Positions 35,201 through 48,276 of a stretch of DNA of 64,000 nt are shown piece by piece; the stretch's first letter is position 1; each line of letters begins with the position of its first letter. Made by a program: the position numbers and the translations under genes. This DNA is from Strigops habroptila. Taxonomy: Eukaryota; Chordata; Aves; Psittaciformes; Psittacidae. The notes under the pieces were generated by a model that saw only the letters and a list, made by a program, of their open reading frames with translations, searched no databases and was not told the origin of the DNA. The DNA lies in contig NC_044283.2 of assembly GCF_004027225.2 (NCBI RefSeq), positions 30,836,707 to 30,900,706 of the forward strand. Reading direction: 5' to 3'.

Positions 35201-38200
35201 GAGTTAGTAGTGCTGTCTTTGGGCAGTGATGGCTGCTGGCACTTGAGCCTTGCTGCTCTGTTGCCCATTCTCTGGGTGCAGGAGTTGTGGAACAGCCCTC
35301 TGATTCATTACAATAGAAATGCCTGGCAATCTATACAGCGTGCCACGATTTATTCTTTGTGAAATATGACCTCAAGTACAAAGTAACACATTCTGTTCAG
35401 AGTGAATATGCTTTCACATAACTAATGGAAACTTACAAGATTTATGAGAGGGCAGAAAACTGTTCCTTTCTGTGCCAATCTCACTGGATATTAAACTTTT
35501 TGTGAGTCCTATATCATGTATAATGTTTTTCTATTAGCTAAAGAAGCAGGCTGGCCGTAATAGAAATGCATTTTTACCAGTGCTGTGAGAAAAGTAGGTT
35601 CAGGAATTTTGAAATAATGTGAATTAACATATCAATTTATTAAAAATTCAGTTACTTCTTTTCCCATTTGGTGTTCACTTAGTGTTACATCTTCAGGATT
35701 AGGGGAAAAATTTGAATCCCACAGTAACTGTTTAATCACCCCATCTTTTGCTTCAGTGTGCTGACAGAAAACATGCACTCTGCGGACAAGAACAGAAAGA
35801 AATGTGATAAAATAAATAAGCACACAAATTTTGCTGGGAAAGATTGAAACAAAAATAATAGAGGTGGATTGGGCAACAGACACTGGTCAAGGAAGAAATA
35901 AACAATTTAGTGGGACGTTCTGGCCAAAAAACAGTTGCTACAGCTAGGAGCTTTTGTATTGGTTTTATATCTGCTCAGTGTCTAGAAATGCTGTATTTTA
36001 AAGGGAAAAGAGACTACACCAGATAAGAGGCATGAAGCCAATTTTCCCTCCATTCCCTCAGCATAAATCCAGACTAACTCATGAAAGATTTACAGAGGTA
36101 GGCTGACGAACAACATTGGATCCATAAATTAAAAGATATAAACCTGAGATGAAGAAAGGAGGAAGGAGATGCATAGAGCTAGAATGTGTCCTAAAGGACA
36201 AAAAATAGTGTCTCAGGTAAAAGAAAAACATGAACTTTAAATAAAAAATACATGTTAAGTATCCCTAAATAGAAGAATACCATGCAGTACAATTTTGTAA
36301 AGTTTCCCAACAGAGAGTGACAGGTTATATGAGTATTTCTAAGGGGCTAAGACAAACAAAAAATGAAGAGCTTAAAAATGAGCTATATAGGAACAGCACT
36401 GAAGTCTGTGTGTTACTTTACACTTTGTCTAGTGAATTTTTCTCCATCTCTTTCATTTGCACTGGCATCCCACTTTGTTTTCTCTCTCTTGAAGGGGAAA
36501 AAAGAGAGATAAATAACTTTATAGGTGCTAACTGTTGAATTATGGTGACTGTACAGCTATTCTATGGTTATATCCTAACAGAAAGTGTTCAATAGCACAT
36601 TTAAGACAGGTGAAAAATGCCTGTATTTATTTCCTAGCAAAAGATACAGACCCAAGATACTGAGGCGCACAAACCTTAAATTAAGGTACAAAGTATATGC
36701 ATAAAGTTCACTTTTGCTCTTTCTAAAATATTGTCCTCTTTTCCCTCTGGCTATTATGCAGCTATAAATTTTAGTAGCCCCTATTGCTGTTCTAAAATAA
36801 ATGGCTACATATGGTCTATATTGCATTAGCAGAAGTGACAAGCCCTTTAATCAGAGAGGCAAATAGTTACAGAAAAATATCTACACTGCCCTTTGAACTA
36901 GGGATGTTTTGCGGTAAGACATATCTCCATGTCACACCATAGTTTCTTGACAGTTCAATATTCAGTTATAGTCTTCAGATTAAGGAAACGCTTAGCATTA
37001 TCTGAAACTCTTGACCTTTTCTTATTATGAAAAAAGAAAGGGTCACTTTTGCAGTAAAATGCTGATGAGATTTATTTAAATGTTGTTTTTACATAAGCAA
37101 AGGACATGGAAAGGCAAAATGGTCCTGGGGGCACTGCACTTTAACCTGACACATTTGTTCATTGAATCCCTCATCTTTATACATGTGTTGTCTTGATTAT
37201 ATAAGTGGTTTCTAAAAGCTTGGCACTTGTAGAAAAATTAGAGCAGTTATTATAGAACAAGCATTTTCTAACAGTCTGCTCTGTAACTGGGCATTTGGTG
37301 GTACAGATCTGAGTTACAATAATAAGAACACTATCTTGCATGAATATGTTTGTGCTACTGCTTTTAGTCATAAACAGATTTTTGTAAATAAAAATATATA
37401 CAATAGAAATATTCAAATAAATTCTTTGGCTGCTTTCAGTAAGCCTGGCAAAATCACCTTTTCTATTATAATAAAATTGTGATACAAAATCATTAGTACA
37501 GAATCTGAAAATATCAGTATGCTAAATGAAAATAACATGGCTTCAGTTAAGGTCATAGTACGATTCTTCCTCTACCCAGAAACAGCAAAAAGAGAAATTA
37601 ACATCCCAGTGACTGTCGATTTTATATTCATTTTCTATGCGTAGCACAATATTCAGTATCTATGAATATTTAGGTCCAAAATGGGTCACCATCAGATGTT
37701 TTGACAAGATGTTTTGACATCTGGAACATGTTTTGAGACATGGCTTTGGCTGCCTTGCTAGCTGGATATCCTAGAGCATCAAGAGGAAAACTGACACAAG
37801 ACTCTGCTAGGCTCAGGGAAATAGCAAATGATTTTGAAACAAAATGAGCATTTGTACACTGTTTCTCTTCCTACGTAAGTTTTCTGTTGCTTGTGAGGTT
37901 TTCCTCATGTCATCTGTATTTGGGACACTACAAGTAAGAGCTGAGAATTTGATGAAGCATTTTTGAAAGGGAATGATGTAGTGATGACATATGAATGATG
38001 TTTACAAATAATGACAGTCCAGATATCTTGTTTGTGTGTATGCCAGCTTTCTAAGTATTTAAATAGGCTCACTTTTTAAACTGGAATATAAACACAAAAA
38101 TACCCCTATTTATGCTACTAGGCAGTATATAACTCTGCTTAACCAACTTGTGCTATGAATTTTTCATTTTACTGGAAGCCATAAATATTCAAGAATTAAA

Positions 38201-41200
38201 AGGCCCTAATCTCATTAAATAGTTTGCAAAGTGTTCAGAAGTTTTTTCCTTCTATGCTTTAGTGCAGCCATGAAAGCTCACTTTTTCAACCTTTTGTCCC
38301 AACTTGAAGAATTAAATCTTCCTCAAGGGAAGGGAGTGGAATGAATCAAGTGAGGCTTACAGCTTGGCCGTCTGATTTTAAAAGCTGGATTTCAAAGTAA
38401 ACCATAAAATATCACTGTTAACATCACACGGGTTGATACAATAGACTTCCTTCATAACAGCTGTTCTTCCCAATTTTTAAATTAATTTACTTTTGTGTTA
38501 AATCAAACTGTAAACTCCTCAGGGCATGGTATAATTCTTTTTCAATAGAAAGTTGAATACGAAAGATGTCCATTACTAATTGGAATTCTTCAGCTGTTCT
38601 GTAATATAAATAAAAAGCATAATTAGAAAAGTACTAAGATAAAAAGAAACAAAAGGTCCTGCAAATACCACTGAATGTTTCTATTATCTTGTTGCAGTAA
38701 AAGTTCACTGCTCATTTTGCTACAGAGCAATTAAATGCAAATACCTTTAAAGGCTTAAAGGAAAAGGAGTGAAGACTTCAGTGTGTACATTCTCTTTCAT
38801 GAAGCCAAGGACAAAACTAGATACCAGATCTGAACAGAAATTAAGAAGAAGACATTAAAATCAGTCTGAAGGCTTGCCCTGAAGTATTGTGAAACTTCAC
38901 AGAATGTAAAGACAAATGAAACTTTAGCCATATAGTGTGTTAATTTTATTGAGGGCAGTAAGTCATATGGAAACAGCATCTCAGCTGTTAAAGACCAGTG
39001 CTTAACCACTTAATCACTGAGGAGGTAGGCGTTTGTCAGACAGAAATGTTGGGATTAACCTTTAAAGACTGGAAGACAGAATCACACATTAGACACTTCC
39101 CCAAGACAAGTCAATAAATAAAGCCTTTTGCATACTATACTCACTACAAATAAGACCAATCTATTCATCAGAGGGTAGATACTTTGAACATGGCTCTATT
39201 AGCTCTTTCCCTCTAACATAGCTCTGAAACTCACACTATAGCCAACAGAAGGCATTTATTTATCTTCCAAACACAAGACTATAAAAATGACAGTTTAGAA
39301 GCAGGAAAAAATATACAAAGAAATTTTCCATCTAGCTAATGTTAATGCATAACCAGCATTTGCTTTATATACATAATACAGAGAGAAATAAATTAAATGA
39401 CAGATGGTTTCTTCCTCACCCATTGTCTGTTGTGGCATGACTAGACAAACAATCTAAATCACTAGCAGATATATGCTATGGAAACACTGTGCAGAGGTAG
39501 TTAATTATTCTCGTCAAAGAAAAAAAACGCGATTGCATTATTTATTTTGAAATTACAAACACAGTAAACAGTGAAATAATCATTACAAACGTAAAAGTAA
39601 TTCCATGTTCATCACTGGGAGTAATCAGTAAATCCATGGATTCTGTAACTGACATCTTTTTATAAGTGGAAAAGAAGTGTCTAAGTGAAAAAAATTTAGA
39701 AGGTATATGAATACTGCTGGAATAAACCAAACAACATTAATAATTATCTTCTCTTTAGCTAGACCCTTATGAAGGTATACAGAATACAAAATGTATTGTT
39801 TTGCAAAAGAAGAGGTAAGCAAATTAAAAACTTCAGAGGCAACCCAAGGATCAATAAATGTCAGCTCTCAAGATTTTTGGGGCAATTACATGGACAGATT
39901 GTCTTTTCTTACAGTCTATATTTTGCTATACTACTCTTAGAGATAGAGTTGTCACTACAATTAATGCATCTGTTTCCTAGTCACAAAATGAAAAAAAAAA
40001 AAAGACCTTCAGAACTGACAGGTTAAAAAAAAAGCTAACACTCACTTCTGGTTGGTTTTCTAGTTCCATACTAATTCTTCTCCTTTGCCAGAGAAGTAGG
40101 TTTGTTGGAGCTACCTGTATTTCAAAGCAATGATGGACCTAGCAGAGCTTATCCTCTTTATCCCCATGATATTCAGGTGACTTGACTCGCTAGAAGACAT
40201 AGCACAGACCCCATTTGGGATAGAAGACGAAGGAGGGATGCATAAAGTTTTTTAACATCTAAGGAAACTCACCCTGATAAAAATCTGGATGAGAGGAAAG
40301 ATAACAAAAAGCATTTTGACAATTATGCTATGTGTTGGTCACTCTTTTAAATCAAGCTGTCTTATACATTAAAGACTGTGTCACTCCTTACTGCCAGGAT
40401 TCTGCCCGATTCACAGTGGTGGACAAGAAGTGAACCACTCTATTTTCTGTACAAGTATTTTCATAAAGATAAAAATGGATGTTGGAATTTGAAACAGAAA
40501 TAGTAAAGAAATAAATAGTGAATATATATTGCTTATAGTGTCTCGCTCGCCAACTATGTGTGCACGAATGTAACCTACAGCATATGTTTTCACCAAACAG
40601 GAAAAGAATATGTTTCTACAACGGATTGAATAGTATTCTATTAGGTATTTTTGTGATTACAGCAATGGGAGATTTTAAATTGAAAAAAAGAGTATACTAA
40701 AGTTAAACAGACTTTACACGTTGGTGTTAGTGCATAAAGCAAATTATATTCATGTCAGCTAGTATGCCAGAGGATCAGGGGAAGAAATTCTTTAGTAAGT
40801 AATTCACCTCATCTTGGTCAGACAACGGTTTCTCAACAGAGACTGCTGTATGTAAAGCAGAGGCATGAATGATGGTAAACAGAAGCTATGAATCATTCCT
40901 GGAGCATGTTCTACATTTTGCTCACCGAAAAGAATTACTGACTCCTTATACACAGGCTTACACAGTCTGGGACTCAAATTCCATCTCACTCTTTGCTACC
41001 CAAGGAAATGCACTCTCTAGTTTGCCCAGTGGCAGAAGCAGCACGCCATTGACAGGAACCATCACCTTTATTAACTGCACTGTACTGGCTACATCTGTAA
41101 TTCAAACTCCTTTTCCGATAGTGAAAGCCTTTCAGTGAATTAGCTGAAGACACTAAAGCAACTGTCTCTAAAAGTACAGCAGTTATGTTTCCCCAGGCCA

Positions 41201-44200
41201 ACAAAACTGCTGATTATTGGGAGAATTTGAAAAATAGTATTAAACTCAAAATGACTGTCAGATTTATTAAATTTTAATTTTGTTTGGTATTGTGAGGAGT
41301 TATATTGTGGAGGTATACATGCAGAGATGATGTTGATTCCTCTCCTTACACACACTTAAAAGTAACCGCACTTTGAACAGTCATGATTTTTCAGCTAGTG
41401 TGCATTTACTAGCAATTAATTCATTTATCCTATTAATCAGAATATGGATTATTATTTTACACTTGTAAAAATGTGAGGGTTTTTTTCACCTTTGTTAATG
41501 GACCACTTGAGATTAATTTATTAATCTTTAGAAAGCTGCGACAGAAACCCTGACGCATTTGTAATTATAAGAATACTTAGAACTGTAATAATGATGAAGA
41601 AATGGGTCTCCACACAGATTTTACAGAATCCTGAAGCTCTCAGTAGGGCAAATATGTCATTGAAAATGCACCCCACCAAGAAAAGAAATGAACATGATAA
41701 CGAGAAAGAAAAGAAATAGACGTTTTCTCTTTGTAGTCCAAGTGCTAACCTGAGGATCTGCACAGGACAACACAACGTAGTGAATTGTTAGTGTTGTTAT
41801 ATTAAAAAAAGACAATGGAAAAAAAATGCAAGTAAAAAGAGTTCATAAAACTTTAAGAAGGTAAGTACTATAACCTCATTGCAATTTAATGAGAACTGGT
41901 CTTTAACTATCAATTTAGAAAAAAAATCTCTGAAGAATAAACATTTAAGAACTAAATGTGTAGAGAGAGCAAGGGAGAATTACAAATACCCACCATTCCT
42001 GTCATATAATATTTGTATGGTATTAAGCTTGAAACTGTGTCTAATATTCAGTTTCATTATATCACAAAATCAATTTGTCTGGGATTGGTCACAGCCTGCT
42101 GTCACTCATATAAATAACTAATTCTCACTAAATGAAATTTTATGTTATTGTCTTAGCAATTTGATACCTTTAATGAAAACTCTGGTATAGCTTCATGGAC
42201 TCACTAGCTGACCTATCTTCATTTCCTATATGTCTGTATTCAAAGTCCATCCCTTATAAAAAAGCCCCACCAACAAATCCAGATCCAAAATAGACTAATC
42301 AATCTCTGTAAATCTAACCAACAGACGGTATAAAGCTTGTTCTTGCTTTTCTATAATGCTAAATTAGTTCTTCCTGCAAAATATTTTCATTAACTCACAT
42401 GGGCTGTCTGATGGGAGCTGCTCTTGCAGCCCTGCATGCTAAGCGAAAGGAAGATACTGGCATATGCTCAAGGACTTATACCTGGTGGGGACTCCTAAAT
42501 GCCTCCATGCTGCTCTAAACATTTGGTGGTTCCCTGAGAAACTGTCAGAAAAATGGGAAAAGAAACGTTGCAAGTGAATTAGGGGGGTTTGACTTAGCCC
42601 TGTTTTCCCACCTCTCTTACCCAATTTAAAAAAAAAAAAAAAAGACGTGAAGATATCATCAAAAAGCTTAAAAGAAGTTCCCCCCTTTTTTTTTTTTCTT
42701 TTCCCCAGAAAGGTGAAGATTTAAGAAATTGGAAAGTTTTTTCTAAAGTTTACTTGCAGCTCACTGCAGATCAGAGAGTAGAACTAAACAAAACGATAAT
42801 TGATGTAAGACTAAAGTCCCAGAAATTTCATTCTCTGAAGTGTTTTTCAGTATCTAATTTCAAGGAACATATCTTATTGTAGCTGCTGTAAATAAGTTTT
42901 CTGACTATGATTGGGAAATAAGTCAGAATGTATGTAAGCTCCTTCACAAAGCCTATCTGTACGCACGCTGAAGAATGTTCTACTAGAAAGCCTGGGTACT
43001 GCATGTATACTGCACGTGCATGAGAAAAAAGAGAATATATCTGGAAGTTTGAAGGTATGTTTTAATATAGAATATGAGTGGACTGAAGAATGACTTGATA
43101 ATCTAAGAAAAAAAGGAAAGTAAATACAACACGTCACATATTGTAATAGGTAATAGGATAATATGAACAGAATTATTTCATACGGAATATAATAGACATA
43201 CAGAATAAACTGTCAAAATGGAAAGTTTGGATTTTTCCAGAAGATGAATTTCACACGCTAAGCAGTTAAGTTTCGAAGGGAATATGTCAAAATTGGAAAG
43301 GGCAGCTGCAACAGTTCAAAAAAATATATGAGCACTAGAGAGAAAAGCTTCGAATCCAGGCTAAAATAAAAAAAAAAAAAAATAAATGCCTGGATTGTTG
43401 GTATTGCTGTTCTCTGCTGGAAGGCAAAGACCTGGGGAATTCTACATTTGAAAATGAGCAAATGGAAAAAATCTATGTTTTGATCATAGTGTTTGAAGTC
43501 TGAGTCCTAAGAAAAAATACCATCTCAAATTCCGTATGTTCAAAAAAGGAAGCAGATGATATATTTTACTAATTTACAAAAGAACTTCAATGATACTCAA
43601 AAATCTGTGAATTTTGAAGATATTAGAATTCATGAAGGAATTTAGGGATTGTTCAGAAATATTTCACTTAGGAGGAAGCTCCCTCGTTATATATAAGTGC
43701 ATTAAAAAAAAAACCTCTATGAAGTTTAACCCAAATAAACAAAACAATGAAAAAAAACATCAGGAAAGCTATATGTGAGAATGCAAAATTTAGGAGGTTA
43801 CCATGAACACTGAAACAAACAAGAGAGTTCTTCAGACTTATCATTAAGTAGAGAAGAATACAGAAAATAAGGCAAGACAACTACATCATAAAGCTATTTA
43901 GAGAGTTAAGATTTCAAAACTTAAATTAAAACTAGGAGTTTGGTGGGTCAGTGATTTCCACAGTGTGGACTCATAGTCAACTTATGTCAGTCTTGTTATT
44001 TAATGCACTAGGCAGGGGTGTTTGAAGTATATAGCAGTAAGTGCTGCATAACATCCCTAATTAAATATCAATAGAACACTATTTGAGACTTATTATATAA
44101 AAAATTAGGCACATACTAATGTTCGCAATATACATCTCATTAACTGGAATAGCTGGCAAGACAATATAGTTTGAAGTTTGGTTGTACATAAATGCAGCTG

Positions 44201-45294
44201 GGTCATTAAAAACACCTCCTTTTTAAACATTGTAAATTAGTTTCCAGTTATATTCAGAAGTTAAATTCTGAGAGAGTAACAATTATTTCATGGAAAATAA
44301 TTAGCAATGCTGCTAAGAATGGGCACACTGATGCTCAGCAGAAGCATCTGAAAAGCTAGTTGTACTGACAGCTCCTGCAGCTGCACTGCACTTCTGCCTG
44401 AGGCCAGGAGGGAACAACTGCCTGAGGCAACCTGCCGCTGCTCCACAGCCTTCAGCCAGCTTGCAGGAACCTCAACAGCCCACAGCTAGCCCTCCCCACT
44501 TTCACATCTAAATGTGAAAGTCTACAGAAAAAGACATGGTGGTTACAGGTCACTGGGGTAGCAATACAGGAAAATAATAGACAGCTGACCTATAACCTGG
44601 ATGGAGTCTTTCAAGTTTAGGAAGACTAGCAGAATCCCAGAAAGAAAGCTCGTATTTTTTGCTGTCAGCACTAAATTTTTTTTTCCCCCCATAGAAAAAT
44701 AGGGATTTTGATTCCCATGGAAATTCACTAAGAAAGGTGAGAGGATGTAGGATGCAATCCAGTACTGAGATGTGCACTATGAGATACTCAGAAACTGAAT
44801 TTAAATGCAAGTTTTACAAAGATTAATGTGATAATGGGCAATATAAAGCGTAGAGAGGGATAAATAAGAAGTCTTACCATAGGGACCATTTTGTGAAAGT
44901 ATATAGCAGCAAATAAATAAATGAGAGTGGAGCAGGGAGAATGAAAATGAGAGACTTCCTCTTAGGACTGCAAAGCAGGGAAATTTGCAAGATTTCTGGC
45001 ATACTAATCTAGTGCTTGCAGAAAATATAGAGAAGTTCAAAACAGTCACAGGGCACAATATTTGCTTCTGAAGAAAAAAAAACAATTAAAGCAATTCAAA
45101 ACAAAGCAGAAATAACCTGTGAACTAAGAGGTTATGGCCTTTCATCTTGTGTTTCACCAGCAGGTCCCAAATTGCTACTGTATGCAAGTAGAGGTGCCAA
45201 TGCTTTCTTCCTTGAATCCATTCTTTATTATCTTGATGTTTCCTTCTGTCTCTCCCCCTCTCTCTCTCTCTTCTTTCCTAATTTTGAAAATTAG
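32231..45294. other. Long gene-less AT-rich stretch
   Basis: There are 13 kb without a supported gene. Open frames are short and featureless. A GC-richer patch of about 180 bp lies at 44330-44510, and a 13-bp tandem duplication (AGATGTTTTGACA twice) at 37694-37719. I see no transposable element I can name. Confidence 0.5.
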
Positions 45295-45865
45295 TGTCCT
45301 GAGTTCAGCTGTAGCAGTCATTTTTCTCCTTCTTAGTAGCTGGTGCAGTGCTGTGTTTTTGACTTTAGTCTAGGAACAACGCTGATAACACACCAATGTT
45401 TTTAGTTGTTGCTAAGTAGCACTGACTCTGAGTAAGGACTTTTAGTCTCATGCTCTGCCAGTGAGGAGGGGCACAAGAAGCCAGGAGGAAGCAGAGGCAG
45501 GACACCTGACCCAAACTAACCAAAGGGGTATTCCATACCACAGCACGTCATGCCCAGTATATAAACTGGGGGAAGTTACCCGGAAGGCCCAGATCGCTGC
45601 TTGGGTAGGGCTGGGTATCGGTCAGCAGGTGGCGAGCAATTGTATTCTCTCCCCTTGTTATTGCCCTTGTCATTATTGTTATTGGTGGTAGCAGTAGTGG
45701 TTTTGTATTATACCTGAGTTACTGGACTGTTTTTATCTCAACCCATGGGAGTTACGTTCTTTCGATTCTCCTCCCCATCCCCCTGGGAGCAGGGGGGAAG
45801 AAGTGGGGGGAAATGAAAGGGCAGCTGAGTGGTTCTGAGTTATTGGCTGGGCTTAAACCACGACA
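45295..45865 (+). mobile_element. Solo LTR, ERVL-like avian family (copy 1)
   Basis: The copy starts TGTCCTGAGTTCAGCTG and ends CTTAAACCACGACA, the ends of a common avian ERVL-type LTR. Between them lie 'GGTGCAGTGCTGTGTTTT', 'GTTGTTGCTAAGTAGCACT', 'TCTGCCAGTGAGGAGGGGCA', 'GGGGTATTCCATACCACAGC', TATATAAA at 45558-45565 and 'TTTTTATCTCAACCCATGGG'. The flanks ATTAG (45290-45294) and ATTGG (45866-45870) differ at one base and may be the 5-bp target-site duplication. No internal region follows, so it is solo. The open frame at 45461-45691 lies wholly inside it and is not a gene. About 571 bp. Confidence 0.9.
45558..45565 (+). promoter_or_regulatory. TATA box of ERVL-like LTR copy 1
   Basis: TATATAAA lies just downstream of a CACGTCATG element (45544-45552), which contains a CRE-like half site. 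The same arrangement occurs in copy 2, so both belong to the family promoter. Confidence 0.65.
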
Positions 45866-45999
45866 ATTGGGAAGGACAGATAAGTTGCTATTCAGTGAGG
45901 ATTTGTAATTGTATAGTTACACAAATAAAATGTTTTCCATGGTTGCATGGTTTTAGCACGGAAGTGGAACAAAAAATTGGTGGAAAAAAACCCCGCTAC

Positions 46000-46268
46000 T
46001 GTGGGAGGTAAAGGTGACAGGATCTGTATGATGGGCTTGAGCAACACTCTGAATGCAAGCTATGAGGCCTTAATACCGAACAAGCCTTGGGCTGATGGGC
46101 CAGGATGTTGAGAGACAGATAAGCCAGGATGCTGGGAAACAGGAGAAGTGTGGCATGCCCAGGCATGTTGTGAAGGTACCGAATGAGGGAATAAAAGGAT
46201 CTTGGTAGTAATAAAGTTTGTCTCAGTATCCTCACTGACCTGAGTCCGTGCTTTCAATACACCACACA
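46000..46268 (+). mobile_element. Short ERV LTR (about 269 bp)
   Basis: The segment begins TGTGGGAGG and ends CCACACA, with a TATA-like AATAAAA at 46190-46196 and a polyadenylation signal AATAAA at 46210-46215, then GAGTCCGT in the U5-like part. CTAC flanks it on both sides (45996-45999 and 46269-46272) as a possible 4-bp target-site duplication. It contains an imperfect tandem of about 25 bp (around 46097-46146, 'GCCAGGATG...GA/AACAG'). The spacing of TATA to AATAAA mirrors that in the ERV LTR at 11805-12206, which suggests a similar LTR class. Just outside the right end, TGTGGCCCC at about 46279 could be the remains of a primer-binding site, in which case it is not a clean solo LTR. Confidence 0.6.
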
Positions 46269-46272
46269 CTAC

Positions 46273-48276
46273 AACAACTGTGGCCCCAAATCTGGTCTGA
46301 GAAACATGTTTGTGCCCCCACTCCTTACAACATAAAACAAAACCAGGATGAGCCATTATCAGAGGATAACTGGCTTGTAAAAATCAAAATGGATGGATGA
46401 ATTTGTTTTACAATAAGTTATGTCTATTGGAGGCATAAGAATATGTACTGTTGCAAATAAAACTTTAACATTTTATAAAAAATTAAGTTCTGATGTCACC
46501 CTTGTCTGTAACAACCTCTAGATTAATATTTTCTTTATGGTATACCCGTATCCTTCCCCTCATCTTCCTGGGATACAGACAGAAGGGCAGACAAGGAGGA
46601 AGCAAATGTGGATAATAGAAGCCAATAATATGCACAAGAAACATTTACCAGCTGGCAGAAAGTGCATATTCAAATCAGCCACAGCACCTAAATTAAAGGT
46701 AATGTTCCAAAACCACACTCCAGGCATAAGGAAATATTGTATCATTTTTTTCTAGAACATTGCATCATACAGTAGTTGTCTTACTACTTCAAAATCACAT
46801 ACATATTTCTGCTTTTGGTCCATGAAATCAATATTATCAACATGATGGAGTAAAACATCTTTATAGATATTGCACTCACACAGTTAAATGGTACACTAAA
46901 AATCCCTTGCTGTTGCACAAAGATAAAATCAATTATAATTTTCAAGAAACCAGTGTATGGGCACATAAACTTTCATGACAACACTCCCCTCTCCCACACA
47001 TTGCATTTCTAAAACATAGTCACTCCAGTATTGTGGCTGATAACATTTTCAAAGCCAAAGCCAAAGTTTTGAAAGTCCTGCATGTCATCTAGAACATGTA
47101 AAGTGTGATTCCAGTGCAATGTTTGAAGATTATCGTAATTTTTGTTCTAGAAATTATAAATGTCAAAAAAACTGGAAAGCTGACATGGGGTACCTGCAAA
47201 ATATATCTGTAACAACTGAATGCAAATTGATCCTCAGATGTTGAAAGAATGTTAAAAAAAAAATGGATTTTTCATTAGAAGATTACTCTTTTTGGTAAGA
47301 AGATTGTTTTTTCCTGTTACATTTTGTTTTAATAGTCTAGCTTACCCATAGAAAAATTTCTCCTTTAGGTCCCACTTGGTATTTATTGAAGTAATTTGAA
47401 TATTTTCATTGACTTCCACGTCATTTAGACAAGTTGAATTAATTTATTTGCATGAATTGCACATTCATGTTTACAAAATCATTTGTCTAAAAGTTCTAAA
47501 ATTTAAAAACAAGCAACTTGCTTTCAAAATGTATTTAAACGTCTGCAGAAACTAGTTCAAACATGGATTTATGTAGCATTTGTAATTTCAGAGAAGTCCT
47601 ATGTCAGAAGGTGGGCTGGGAAGAGGGAGAAAAAAAGGTCAAAGGATTGGTTCCTTCTTACCACACACTTTCATTTTCAGTATAGATACCATATCAGTGC
47701 CATGTGGCATCCTGAAGTTAAAGCCTCCAGGCTACAGCTTCTGCATTACGAGTACATGAAAATAAGAGTTGCATCTTCTATTTGTCTCATATATTCCTTA
47801 AACACTGTTACACACAGACCCCAAAATGACAGTAATACTGGCTGCACTTTTTATAGCTTAGAGAGAACATATCTCCTCCTTGTTCTTGGAACTCATAGAG
47901 AACAAAATACCTGCCTCAAACTCCAGCTAGTTTTTAATGAACCAGATAAAGCACAAACACAGAAAGGCAAAAGTTGTCCAATTCTCCAATACGAAGGGAT
48001 GAATCAGGTCCACTATGTACCTGCAACAAGGATTTATTGGTCACGCTGTGGTGGTTTTTTAGATACAGTTATCCCACAGTGTTAGTGAGCTGTTTAGTGT
48101 GGCCACTCTACTCTTGCCAAAAAGGCTGTTTTGGAAATCCAGTTCCCAAACTGAAATAGACAAATAAATAATCCTTTGTTTGATGACATGTGAATGTCTT
48201 TTATCCCCATAGAAATCTTTCTTTGGCCTTTTCAAGTAATCATTCAACCTAAAATATTCTCATATTTTTACATTAC
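46273..48276. other. Gene-less AT-rich sequence between LTRs
   Basis: There is no supported gene. The 127-codon frame at 47702-48085 has no recognisable domain. The segment 48047-48276 might belong to the LTR that follows, because TGTGGTGG at 48047 mirrors CCACCACA at 48890-48897, but its text does not look LTR-like. Confidence 0.45.

Noticed and set aside
45461..45691. Frame that is similar to the one at 57543-57896
   Set aside because: The similarity arises because both lie inside copies of the same ERVL-like LTR; LTRs of this type do not encode protein here.
47702..48085. 127-codon plus-strand frame
   Set aside because: It has no domain, no coding-like codon pattern and no partner exons.
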